A stretch of DNA of 64,000 bases, from positions 434,001-498,000 of the forward strand of contig NZ_CP048409.1 of the NCBI RefSeq assembly GCF_010448835.1, written 5' to 3'. The translations under genes were made by a program, and so were the position numbers. The notes under the pieces are model-generated. The model worked only from the letters and a program-made list of their open reading frames with translations. It made no database searches and was not told where the DNA came from. This stretch comes from Draconibacterium halophilum (GTDB taxonomy: Bacteria; Bacteroidota; Bacteroidia; Bacteroidales; Prolixibacteraceae). This document shows positions 28,830 to 37,490 of the stretch, piece by piece (the first letter of the stretch is position 1; each line of letters begins with the position of its first letter).

Positions 28830-29229
28830 ACCAACTAACATATTGGTAATAAAATCGATAAGCACAGAAATTAATAATGTTGAAAAATTTGTAAAGGCCA
28901 TTTTCAATTATCATAATATACCAAAATCATGCTTTAATCCGGTCTTTTTATGTATTTCTGAGGCGATGACAAATTCTATTGTTCATGGAAACAAAGAAGA
29001 TCATCAGAAAACAGTGGAGCTTAATATCGATTGTAAAAGTCACTTGATACAGGTACGAGTTACCGATGAAGGCGAAGGATTTGATATTGAAAAAGTTCCG
29101 GATCCAACACATACAGATAATCTGTTAAAAGAAACAGGACGAGGATTGCATATTATCAAAAGCATCGCACAAAATGTTAAATTTAATAGTAAGGGTAATA
29201 GCTTAAGTTTCGAAATTAGCTGTGATTGA
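28819..29229 (+). CDS. RsbW-like anti-sigma / HATPase protein
   Basis: 136 residues from a GTG at 28819; a TTG at 28807 in frame is also possible, and both overlap the DUF4175 stop. The GHKL ATPase boxes are clear: N box CISEAMTNSIVHGNK, DEGEGFD (G1) and ETGRGLHIIKS (G2). Proteins of this kind phosphorylate or sequester anti-anti-sigma factors. No partner antagonist is nearby. Confidence 0.83.
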   Translation: MKNKPTNILVIKSISTEINNVEKFVKAIFNYHNIPKSCFNPVFLCISEAMTNSIVHGNKEDHQKTVELNIDCKSHLIQVRVTDEGEGFDIEKVPDPTHTDNLLKETGRGLHIIKSIAQNVKFNSKGNSLSFEISCD

Positions 29230-29321
29230 AACGACTATTAAATATTTTTCTCAATTTTGCACATCATTAAAAAATACGGGAGTTAAATGTTACAAAACAG
29301 GACACTCTCAATTCTAATACG

Positions 29322-29759
29322 ATGAAATCAATAGAATTTTATTTTGAAGATATTGAGCCAGTATCATTCCATGAACACTTTTTAAAAGAACAGGTTGAAT
29401 CACTTATAATAAACGAAACATATAAGGTAGGAGAGCTAACAATTGTGTTTTGCTCCGATAAGTTTTTATTGGAGATGAATAAACAATATCTCGATCATGA
29501 TTATTATACAGATATAATAACTTTTGATTACGTGGAGAAAAATGTAATTTCGGGCGATTTATTTATAAGTATAGACAGGGTGAATGAAAATGCAGAATAC
29601 TATAAAATAGCGCAACTTAAAGAGTTGTATCGTGTTGTATTACATGGAGTTCTGCATTTAGTAGGGTACAAAGATAAAACGGATGATGAACAAGAGGAGA
29701 TGACCAAAATGGAAGAGTTTTATCTTTCAAAAATTGATTTTAAAGAACTGAAGGTATGA
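29322..29759 (+). CDS. ybeY: Endoribonuclease YbeY (rRNA maturation)
   Basis: 145 residues. The metal site motif reads HGVLHLVGYKD: H108 and H112 are kept, but the third His of the usual HGxLHLxGxDH pattern is Asp118. I believe this variant is common in Bacteroidota, so it need not mean loss of function. YbeY matures 16S rRNA 3' ends and takes part in ribosome quality control. It overlaps mnmG by 4 bases (ATGATGG). Confidence 0.9.
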   Translation: MKSIEFYFEDIEPVSFHEHFLKEQVESLIINETYKVGELTIVFCSDKFLLEMNKQYLDHDYYTDIITFDYVEKNVISGDLFISIDRVNENAEYYKIAQLKELYRVVLHGVLHLVGYKDKTDDEQEEMTKMEEFYLSKIDFKELKV

Positions 29760-31636
29760 TGGAGAAATATGATGTAATTGTTGTTGGGGGAGGACATGCC
29801 GGATGCGAAGCAGCAACTGCAGCTGCAAACCTAGGATCAAAGACATTACTTATTACAATGGATATGACCAAGTATGGTCAGATGTCGTGTAATCCTGCTA
29901 TGGGTGGAATTGCAAAGGGACAAATCGTACGCGAAATTGATGCATTGGGTGGTTATTCAGGTATTTTGGCCGATAAAACCACTATCCAGTTTCGAATGCT
30001 AAATAAGTCGAAGGGTCCTGCTATGTGGAGTCCACGCGCCCAAAACGACCGATTCAGGTTTGTTGAAGAATGGAGAAGTATTCTGGAAAATACCAACAAT
30101 CTTGATTTATGGCAAGATGCGGTTATTCAATTGATAATAAAAGATAATAAGGTTAAAGGCGTTAAAACGAAAATAGGCATCGAATTTGAATCGAATACGG
30201 TTATATTGACAAATGGAACCTTTTTAAACGGTTTAATGCATATAGGGCAGGAAAAGCTTGCCGGAGGACGTATTGGAGAGGCGGCTTCATATAATATTTC
30301 TGAACAGTTGTTGGAGGCAGGTTTTACAACCGGAAGAATGAAAACCGGAACACCTGTACGTATTGATGGAAGAACCATTGATTTTTCAAAACTAACGGAA
30401 CAAAAGGGCGATACAGAACATTATAAATTCTCGTATTTACCCGGTACAGAAACTCGGTTGAAACAGCGTTCCTGCTGGATTACACATACAAACTCAGAAG
30501 TACATAGCGAATTGCAAAAAGGTTTTGAACAGTCACCAATGTTCGATGGTACCATAGAAAGTACCGGGCCACGCTATTGTCCGAGTATCGAATCGAAATT
30601 GGTAACTTTTGCTGAAAAAGAAAAGCATCAGTTGTTTTTGGAACCGGAAGGTGAAAATACCATTGAATATTATCTTAATGGGTTTTCATCGTCATTACCA
30701 TGGCAGATTCAGTTACAGGGATTACACAAAATTGCTGGACTGGAGAAGGCAAAAATATTTCGGCCGGGTTATGCAATTGAATATGATTATTTTGATCCGA
30801 CGCAGTTAAATCATACCCTTGAAACAAAACTCATTGGTAATTTATTTTTCGCCGGCCAGATAAATGGAACAACCGGATATGAAGAAGCAGGTGCACAAGG
30901 AATAGTTGCCGGAATTAATGCGCATTTAAAAAGTGAAGGAAATAACGATACTTTTATTTTAAAACGGAACGAGGCTTATATTGGAGTTCTGATTGATGAT
31001 CTTGTAACAAAAGGAGTGGACGAACCATACCGGATGTTTACAAGTAGGGCAGAATTTAGAATTCTGTTGAGACAAGACAATGCAGACATCCGTTTAACCG
31101 AAAAATCCCATAAATTGGGTCTTGCTTCGCTGGAACGTGTAAAATTACTGAAACAAAAAACGGGGCTAATTCATGAAATTATTGAATTCGGTAAAAACTT
31201 TTCAGTTAAGCCACGCTTTGTAAATCAGTTACTTACCGATAAAGGAACAACAGAATTAAAGCAAGGAGTAAAATTATACGACCTTATTTTGCGTCCTCAG
31301 ATTTCAATATTTGATTTGATTGAAGTGATTACCCCGTTTAAAACGTTTCTCGAAAAGGTTCCTGTGGATAGAAAAATAGAAATTATTGAAGGAGCCGAAA
31401 TTGTTATCAAATATGAAGGATATATTTCAAGAGAAAAATTATTGGCTGAAAAGTTAGATAAATTTGAAAATATAAATATTGAGGATAAGTTTAATTATAA
31501 CGAATTGAAATCGATTTCTACTGAAGCACGTCAAAAGTTGGAAAAAATCAATCCAAAAACAATAGGACAGGCAAAACGAATTTCTGGCGTATCGCCATCC
31601 GATATAAACGTATTACTGGTGCTTTTAGGACGTTAG
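29756..31636 (+). CDS. mnmG: tRNA uridine-5-carboxymethylaminomethyl modification enzyme
   Basis: 626 residues, standard MnmG length. FAD-binding GGGHAGCEAATAAANLGS starts at residue 11; SCNPAMGGIAKG, TGTPVRIDGRT, GQINGTTGYEEAGAQGI and TSRAEFRILLRQDNADIRL are family blocks. With MnmE it modifies wobble uridines. mnmG (gidA) lies near the replication origin in many bacteria, which fits the candidate origin 4 kb upstream. A parS-like site begins directly after its stop. Confidence 0.97.
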   Translation: MMEKYDVIVVGGGHAGCEAATAAANLGSKTLLITMDMTKYGQMSCNPAMGGIAKGQIVREIDALGGYSGILADKTTIQFRMLNKSKGPAMWSPRAQNDRFRFVEEWRSILENTNNLDLWQDAVIQLIIKDNKVKGVKTKIGIEFESNTVILTNGTFLNGLMHIGQEKLAGGRIGEAASYNISEQLLEAGFTTGRMKTGTPVRIDGRTIDFSKLTEQKGDTEHYKFSYLPGTETRLKQRSCWITHTNSEVHSELQKGFEQSPMFDGTIESTGPRYCPSIESKLVTFAEKEKHQLFLEPEGENTIEYYLNGFSSSLPWQIQLQGLHKIAGLEKAKIFRPGYAIEYDYFDPTQLNHTLETKLIGNLFFAGQINGTTGYEEAGAQGIVAGINAHLKSEGNNDTFILKRNEAYIGVLIDDLVTKGVDEPYRMFTSRAEFRILLRQDNADIRLTEKSHKLGLASLERVKLLKQKTGLIHEIIEFGKNFSVKPRFVNQLLTDKGTTELKQGVKLYDLILRPQISIFDLIEVITPFKTFLEKVPVDRKIEIIEGAEIVIKYEGYISREKLLAEKLDKFENINIEDKFNYNELKSISTEARQKLEKINPKTIGQAKRISGVSPSDINVLLVLLGR

Positions 31637-31652
31637 TGTTTCACGTGGAACA
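31637..31652 (+). promoter_or_regulatory. parS-like ParB-binding site 1
   Basis: TGTTTCACGTGGAACA differs by one base from the palindrome TGTTCCACGTGGAACA and by one from TGTTTCACGTGAAACA, the two well known bacterial parS forms. It sits immediately after the mnmG stop, in the 27-base gap before apt. Confidence 0.75.
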
Positions 31653-31663
31653 ATTTTATAAAA

Positions 31664-32185
31664 ATGAATTTAAAAAAAGAAATACGCGAAATTCCGGATT
31701 ACCCAAAAGTTGGAATAAGCTTTAAAGATGTTACTTCGCTTTTTAAGAATAAAGAAGCATTACAGTTTGTTACTAATTCTATAGTGGATAATTTTAAAGA
31801 GAAGGGAATTACAAAGGTGGTGGGTCTTGAAGCAAGAGGCTTTGTTTTTGGTGGAGCAATTGCAAATAAGCTCGATGCCGGTTTTATTCCAATCAGGAAA
31901 AAAGGAAAATTGCCAGGTGCAGTTATAAGTGAGTCATATGAACTGGAGTATGGTATGGACAGCGTGGAAATGCATAGTGATGCGCTTGAGAAAGACGATG
32001 TAATATTGATTCATGATGATTTGTTGGCTACGGGAGGAACTGCTGTTGCTGCTCTTAACCTGGCAAAAAAATGTGGTGTTAAAACAATTTATTTCAGTTT
32101 TATTTGTGATCTCGAATTTATTGATACGCCAAACAAAACGATATTAAAAGAATACGAAACTCAGGTATTAGTAAAATATCAGTAA
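31664..32185 (+). CDS. apt: Adenine phosphoribosyltransferase
   Basis: 173 residues, the Apt length. FKDVTSLFKN (N-terminal), VVGLEARGFVFG, PIRKKGKLPG and the PRPP loop VILIHDDLLATGGTAVAA identify it. It makes AMP from adenine and PRPP. It is followed directly, with no spacer, by uvrC. Confidence 0.95.
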   Translation: MNLKKEIREIPDYPKVGISFKDVTSLFKNKEALQFVTNSIVDNFKEKGITKVVGLEARGFVFGGAIANKLDAGFIPIRKKGKLPGAVISESYELEYGMDSVEMHSDALEKDDVILIHDDLLATGGTAVAALNLAKKCGVKTIYFSFICDLEFIDTPNKTILKEYETQVLVKYQ

Positions 32186-34012
32186 TTGAAATACAAAACG
32201 GTAAATAAAAACATTGATCACTTAAAAACGCTTATTTCGGTGTTGCCGAATAAGCCCGGTATTTATCAGTATTTTGATCAGTCGAATACAATAATTTATA
32301 TCGGAAAAGCAAAAAACCTGCGAAAGCGGGTTTCTTCGTATTTCACAAAAAATCACGATCACCGGAAAACAGCTTTATTGGTGCGGAACATTGCCGATAT
32401 AAAGCACATGGTAGTTGAGAGTGAACAGGATGCTTTGTTGTTGGAAAATAACCTGATTAAAAAGTATCAGCCCCGCTATAATATTCGATTAAAGGATGAC
32501 AAAAGCTATCCGTGGATATGTATAAAAAACGAGCCATTTCCACGCGTTTTTAAGACCAGAGATTTGATTCGTGACGGATCTAAATATTTTGGTCCGTACA
32601 CATCTGTTTATACGGTAAGAACACTGCTCGATTTGTTTAAATCGGAATATAAATTGCGAACGTGTAATTACAATTTATCGCATGAAAATATTGCCTCCGG
32701 AAAGTATAAAGTGTGTCTGGAATATCATATTGGTAACTGTAAAGGACCTTGTGAAGGGCATATTTCAAATGAAGAATATGACCAGGGAATTGCCGATATA
32801 ACTGATATTTTAAAAGGAAACATTACAGGTGTAATTAAGCACTTAGAGGGTATTATGGCTCAAATGTCGGATAATTTAAATTTTGAAGATGCACACGCCA
32901 TTAAAGAGAAATACGATTCTTTGAAGCGATATCAGAGCCGCTCTACTGTTGTTTCGCCTGTAATAACAGATGTTGATGTTTATTCGATAGAAGAGGATGA
33001 AAACTTTGCCTTTATTAATTACTTGAAAATTATTAAAGGAGCCGTTATTCAGACCTTTACTTTAGAAATAAAAAAGGGTTTGGATGAGACTACTGAAGAA
33101 CTCCTTTTAGCAGGAATTATTGAAATAAGGCAAAAGATATTTAGTAACGCCCGTGAGATTCTGGTGCCTTTTAAGCTAGAAAACGTTATAGATAATGTCA
33201 AGTTTAGAGTGCCACAAAGAGGGGAGAAGAAGCAGCTTTTAGATCTCTCAAAAAGAAATGCCAAGTATTTCAGGCTTGAAAAGGAGAAACAAGCGGTAAT
33301 TAAAAACCCCAATATAAGAACAGATCGAATACTAAATACCATTAAAAATGACCTCCAGTTAAAGGAATTACCCGAGCGTATTGAATGTTTCGACAACAGT
33401 AATCTGCAAGGGACAAACCCTGTGGCGGCTTGTGTTGTTTTTAAAAACGCGAAACCTTTAAAGAAAGAATACCGACATTTTAATATTAAAACGGTAGAGG
33501 GACCTAACGATTTTGCTTCAATGGAGGAGGTGGTTTTCCGCCGTTATAAGCGCCTTAAAGAAGAAAACAAATCATTGCCACAGCTTATAGTTGTTGATGG
33601 CGGAAAAGGCCAACTATCGTCAACAATGAAAGCTATTGATAAACTGGAGCTGCGTGGAAAAATTTCCGTTATTGGAATTGCAAAACGTTTGGAAGAAATT
33701 TATTTTCCAGGAGATTCTGTACCCATTTATATCAATAAAAATTCTGAAACATTAAAGATTATTCAGCATTTAAGAGATGAAGCACATCGTTTTGGAATTA
33801 CATTTCACAGGGATAAACGATCGAAAGTATTTATTTCTTCTGAATTGGGAAATATAAATGGAATAGGGGAGAAGACAACAGAGAAACTTTTAAAGGATTT
33901 CAAGTCAGTAAAACAGATAAAACTAAAAAAACTTGAAGCTTTAGAAGCATCGATTGGAAAAGCAAAAGCACGGGTTGTTTACGATTATTTCCAAAAACAA
34001 AAAGATGAATAA
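32186..34012 (+). CDS. uvrC: Excinuclease ABC subunit C
   Basis: 608 residues. N-terminal GIY-YIG nuclease (PNKPGIYQYFDQS, YIGKAKNLRKRVSSYF), UVR domain (about 205-240), RNase-H-like nuclease (ECFDNSNLQGTNPVAACVVF, IVVDGGKGQL) and C-terminal HhH (NGIGEKTTEKLL). The start must be a TTG at 32186 directly after the apt TAA: no ATG precedes the conserved N-terminus. This predicts translation by reinitiation or coupling. It overlaps mnmA by 8 bases. Confidence 0.93.
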   Translation: MKYKTVNKNIDHLKTLISVLPNKPGIYQYFDQSNTIIYIGKAKNLRKRVSSYFTKNHDHRKTALLVRNIADIKHMVVESEQDALLLENNLIKKYQPRYNIRLKDDKSYPWICIKNEPFPRVFKTRDLIRDGSKYFGPYTSVYTVRTLLDLFKSEYKLRTCNYNLSHENIASGKYKVCLEYHIGNCKGPCEGHISNEEYDQGIADITDILKGNITGVIKHLEGIMAQMSDNLNFEDAHAIKEKYDSLKRYQSRSTVVSPVITDVDVYSIEEDENFAFINYLKIIKGAVIQTFTLEIKKGLDETTEELLLAGIIEIRQKIFSNAREILVPFKLENVIDNVKFRVPQRGEKKQLLDLSKRNAKYFRLEKEKQAVIKNPNIRTDRILNTIKNDLQLKELPERIECFDNSNLQGTNPVAACVVFKNAKPLKKEYRHFNIKTVEGPNDFASMEEVVFRRYKRLKEENKSLPQLIVVDGGKGQLSSTMKAIDKLELRGKISVIGIAKRLEEIYFPGDSVPIYINKNSETLKIIQHLRDEAHRFGITFHRDKRSKVFISSELGNINGIGEKTTEKLLKDFKSVKQIKLKKLEALEASIGKAKARVVYDYFQKQKDE

Positions 34013-35054
34013 ACGAGTTTTGCTTGGAATGAGCGGAGGAATCGATAGCTCTGTTTCTGCTATGTTATTGCAAGAGCAAAGTTATACTGTAATCGGAATT
34101 ACTTTTCTTTTTAGCGGAACCGACGATCAAAATCATCATTTTTTGAAAGACGCAATCGCCTTAGCAGAGAGTTTAAAAATTAAACACATTACGGTTGATT
34201 TACGCAAGGAATTTGAAGAGCAGGTTGTAAGTTATTTTATCGATGAATATATAAAAGGGCGCACTCCATTTCCGTGTGCTTATTGCAATCCAAATCTAAA
34301 ATTTAACTACCTCAATAAATACGCAATTGCAAACAATTGTGAAAATATTGCCACAGGACATTACGTGAAGACTGGATTTTATAAGCATAAAAAATATCTG
34401 TTTCAGGGTGAAGATCCGGAAAAAGATCAGTCATTTTTCTTATGGGGATTGCCACGAGAGATCGTCTATAAATTGATTTTTCCACTGGGAAATTATGAAA
34501 AAACTATGATTCGAGAAATAGCAAAGGAAAAAGGTTTTCTGTCGTTGTCGGAAAAAAAAGACAGTCTGGGAATATGTTTTATTGATGGTAATGACTACCG
34601 GAATTTTTTAAAAAACAGAGGCATAAAATCGCAACCCGGAAATTTTGTAGATGAAAATGGGAACGTTTTAGGACAGCATAAGGGAATTTTCAATTATACC
34701 ATCGGACAACGACGCGGATTGGGTTTAAATATGAATTTTCCACTATTTGTGGCAGAATTTCGTCTAGATGACAATGAAATTGTGTTAGCAAAATATGATG
34801 ATTTGTACTGTATTAAACTGCATATAGAAAATTATTATATTATTGATAATGAGGTTATTAAGTTGGGTATTGAATTAGTTGTTAAGGTACGTTACAGACT
34901 TCAGCAAACCCGCTGTAATTTGCATATTTTAAGCGACACTGTGGCTGAGGTCGAATTATTAGAACCTGAAGCAATGATAGCACCGGGTCAAACAGCAGTT
35001 TTTTATCATAATGACCGTTTGGTAGGAGGTGGATTTATTAAATCGGCAGAATAA
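34005..35054 (+). CDS. mnmA: tRNA 2-thiouridine synthase MnmA
   Basis: 349 residues from ATG 34005; the reading frame is open further upstream but that part lies in uvrC. The PP-loop LGMSGGIDSS (residues 6-15), PCAYCNPNLKF with the catalytic Cys, ATGHYVK, DQSFFLWGL and GICFIDGNDYRNF (second Cys) are present. It thiolates U34 of tRNA Lys/Glu/Gln, completing the modification to which MnmG also contributes; the two genes are in one transcript here. Confidence 0.94.
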   Translation: MNKRVLLGMSGGIDSSVSAMLLQEQSYTVIGITFLFSGTDDQNHHFLKDAIALAESLKIKHITVDLRKEFEEQVVSYFIDEYIKGRTPFPCAYCNPNLKFNYLNKYAIANNCENIATGHYVKTGFYKHKKYLFQGEDPEKDQSFFLWGLPREIVYKLIFPLGNYEKTMIREIAKEKGFLSLSEKKDSLGICFIDGNDYRNFLKNRGIKSQPGNFVDENGNVLGQHKGIFNYTIGQRRGLGLNMNFPLFVAEFRLDDNEIVLAKYDDLYCIKLHIENYYIIDNEVIKLGIELVVKVRYRLQQTRCNLHILSDTVAEVELLEPEAMIAPGQTAVFYHNDRLVGGGFIKSAE

Positions 35055-35105
35055 ATAAAATCTATCAAATTGTCAGATTCGATATCAAATACACGAATAG
35101 CTTAA

Positions 35106-35130
35106 TTTTACGTTTTTAAGAAGCGTAAAA
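35106..35130. terminator. Possible bidirectional terminator between mnmA and rsgA
   Basis: A stem TTTTACG/CGTAAAA with an 11-base loop lies in the 81-base convergent gap. The flanking tracts are A- and T-rich, so it could act in either direction, but the stem is weak. Confidence 0.35.
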
Positions 35131-35135
35131 AGAAA

Positions 35136-36086
35136 TTAAAATGCCGGACGATGTTTATCATCCTTTTCTAATAATCCCAAATAACTTCTGAAGCGGGAAG
35201 GAGCGATTTGATAATTTTCTACAGCCTCTTTTACGGCACAACCGGGTTCATGTGTGTGCGAACAATTATTGTATTGGCAGTGTTCCGAAAATTTAAATAT
35301 CTCAACAAAATAGTGCGAAATTTCCCACGGTTCCATTTCTAAAACACCAAAGGCTTTTATTCCGGGAGTATCAATAATATAACCGCCAAAATCTAGCTTG
35401 AACAATTGGGAATGTGTAGTGGTATGTTTGCCGGTTTTGTGAGAATTGGAAACCTCCATCGTTTTCAAATTCAACCCCGGTTGAATAAGGTTGATGAGTG
35501 TTGATTTTCCAACACCACTATGGCCGTTTATAACATTGGTTTTATCTTTTAAAGCTTCTTTCAACGCATCAATACCGGTTCCTTCTTTTGCCGATGTTTT
35601 AAGACATTTATAGCCAATATTACGGTATATCTGCATCAAGAGGTCCATCTCTTCCGTTTCATTTTCATTGTAGCGATCTGCCTTGTTAAAAACTATCATT
35701 ACCGGAATGCGATATGCCTCAGCCGAAGCCAGGTAGCGATCGATAAATGTTGTGGTGGTAACGGGGTATTGCATGGTTACCACCAGCACCGCCTGATCGA
35801 TGTTGGCAGCAATAATGTGAGCCTGTTTTGAAAGATTAATGGAGCGGCGAATAATATAGTTTTTTCGCTCATGAATTGTTGTGATCAATCCAACCTGTGC
35901 TATGTTTTGGTCGGCAGACACGTTTTGGAGGGTAAATCCCACACGATCACCCACAGCAACAGGATTTGTATTCCTAATCCCCTCAATACGAAATTTGCCC
36001 TTTATTTTGCATTCGTAGGTATTTCCGTTTTCATCTTCCACGGTATACCAGCTGCCGGTCGATTTTATTACTAATCCTTCGTTCAA
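35136..36086 (-). CDS. rsgA: Ribosome small-subunit GTPase A
   Basis: 316 residues from a TTG at 36086, chosen because conserved sequence begins there (NEGLVIKSTGSWY); a TTG at 36149 would add 21 unmatched residues. Order: OB-fold, circularly permuted GTPase (FNKAD before GHSGVGKST and DTPGIKAFG) and a C-terminal zinc knuckle (CQYNNCSHTHEPGC). It tests late 30S maturation. Another 30S factor, rbfA, is 2.7 kb further on the same strand. Confidence 0.94.
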   Translation of the reverse strand: MNEGLVIKSTGSWYTVEDENGNTYECKIKGKFRIEGIRNTNPVAVGDRVGFTLQNVSADQNIAQVGLITTIHERKNYIIRRSINLSKQAHIIAANIDQAVLVVTMQYPVTTTTFIDRYLASAEAYRIPVMIVFNKADRYNENETEEMDLLMQIYRNIGYKCLKTSAKEGTGIDALKEALKDKTNVINGHSGVGKSTLINLIQPGLNLKTMEVSNSHKTGKHTTTHSQLFKLDFGGYIIDTPGIKAFGVLEMEPWEISHYFVEIFKFSEHCQYNNCSHTHEPGCAVKEAVENYQIAPSRFRSYLGLLEKDDKHRPAF

Positions 36087-36154
36087 ACTATTAAATTTTC
36101 TGCAAAGGTAGTTTTTCTGCTGTTTATCAGGAAATTTAGTGAAGAGCAAGCGAA

Positions 36155-36170
36155 TTTTTCACGTGGAACA
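36155..36170 (+). promoter_or_regulatory. parS-like ParB-binding site 2
   Basis: TTTTTCACGTGGAACA shares 15 of 16 bases with site 1 and keeps the CACGTG core with GAACA flank. It lies between rsgA and tdh. Confidence 0.65.
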
Positions 36171-36220
36171 ATGGTGAAACAGGTTGAAAAGTATGGCCAA
36201 AACAAACTTGGTGCTTTGAA

Positions 36221-36255
36221 TAGTGATAACCTCACTCCTAGTGAGGTTATCACTA
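36221..36255. terminator. Perfect 16-bp inverted repeat between tdh and rsgA
   Basis: Arms 36221-36236 and 36240-36255 are fully complementary around a 3-base loop. Position after tdh (-) suits a terminator, but no T tract follows on either strand, so another role, such as binding a protein near the parS sites, is possible. Confidence 0.5.
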
Positions 36256-36263
36256 AAAGTTAT

Positions 36264-37292
36264 TTATTCCCAGTCTAAGATTATCTTTCCACAATCACCG
36301 GATTCCATAATTTCGAAGGCTTTCTGATAATCGTTGGCTTTAAAACGGTGCGTAATGATGGGTGAAATATCGAGTCCCGAGGTAAGCATCATTTCCATGT
36401 GATACCAGGTTTCGTACATTTCGCGGCCATAAATTCCTTTAAGGGTTAATCCCTTAAAAATGAGTTTACTCCAATTAATTTGCGTACGTTTCGGTAACAG
36501 TCCGAGCAAGCTGATTTTGCCACCGTTGTACATGTGATTTACCATGTCGTTAAAGGCAACCGGCGATCCGGAGCATTCCAAACCAATATCGAAACCACTA
36601 ACCATGTGATGTACTTTCATGGCTTCTTTTATGCTTTCTTTTGTAGGATCGATAACACGCGTAGCACCCATTTTTCGGGCCATATCGCGGCGGTATTTAC
36701 TCAAATCGGTACCGATAATGTTGCGGGCTCCGGCAAACTTGCAAATAGCAGCAGCCATAGATCCAATTGGTCCACCAATTCCCGTAATTAGTACATCTTC
36801 GCCTAACATAGGAAAGGATAAAGCGGTGTGTGTGGCGTTTCCCAGCGGATCCATAATAGCCATCATTTCATCAGAAATTCGTGGATCGATGTGCAGCACA
36901 TTTTTTGCCGGAACGGAAATATATTCAGCAAAACCACCATCACGGTTTACCCCAATTCCAATCGTATTATCGCAAATGTGTTGGCGCCCGCGGCGGCAAT
37001 TTCTACAAAATCCACAAGAAATATGGCCCTCAACGGTAACACGTTCACCCACTTTTACACGGTCAACTTCCGAACCTACTTCTACCACAGTTCCCATGTA
37101 TTCGTGCCCAATAGTCACCGGTGTTTTAATGGTTTGTTGTGCCCATTCGTCCCACTTGTAAATGTGCAAATCGGTGCCGCAAATAGCAGATTTTTGTACT
37201 TTTAAAAGAATATCGTTTGCTCCTGGTTTGGGCATCGGAACGTCTTCCATCCAAATGCCTTTTTCGGGTTTACTCTTTACAATTGCTTTCAT
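36264..37292 (-). CDS. tdh: L-threonine 3-dehydrogenase
   Basis: 342 residues of zinc medium-chain dehydrogenase. Catalytic zinc CGTDLHIYKWDEWAQ (about 38-52) and GHEYMG, structural zinc CGFCRNCRRGRQHIC (about 93-107), NAD motif GIGGPIGSMAAA. The HIYKWDEW block is specific for Tdh, which oxidises threonine to 2-amino-3-oxobutyrate. The usual partner kbl is not adjacent. Confidence 0.94.
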   Translation of the reverse strand: MKAIVKSKPEKGIWMEDVPMPKPGANDILLKVQKSAICGTDLHIYKWDEWAQQTIKTPVTIGHEYMGTVVEVGSEVDRVKVGERVTVEGHISCGFCRNCRRGRQHICDNTIGIGVNRDGGFAEYISVPAKNVLHIDPRISDEMMAIMDPLGNATHTALSFPMLGEDVLITGIGGPIGSMAAAICKFAGARNIIGTDLSKYRRDMARKMGATRVIDPTKESIKEAMKVHHMVSGFDIGLECSGSPVAFNDMVNHMYNGGKISLLGLLPKRTQINWSKLIFKGLTLKGIYGREMYETWYHMEMMLTSGLDISPIITHRFKANDYQKAFEIMESGDCGKIILDWE

Positions 37293-37312
37293 TTGTTAGT
37301 ATTTACATTTTT

Positions 37313-37337
37313 TAGCGATAACTCATGTAACTCGCTA
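37313..37337. promoter_or_regulatory. Inverted repeat upstream of tdh
   Basis: TAGCGA ... TCGCTA arms 13 bases apart lie just before the tdh start and are a possible operator. Nothing else supports it. Confidence 0.25.
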
Positions 37338-37490
37338 TAATCAAACCTTTGAGCACAAAATATTTTATAAGCTCGTTTCATCCAAATTAAACTTGTTGGT
37401 TGTTATCTGGTGCAAGTTAAAACAAAAATATTAGCGAAAATCTAAGGAAAGTCAGTTTTGAAACTTCATCAATTAGTTGATGTTTGAAGG

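Noticed and set aside
29756..31636. Origin placed directly at mnmG
   Set aside because: The gaps beside mnmG are only a few bases and hold no DnaA box; the 25.1-25.5 kb gap is the better candidate.
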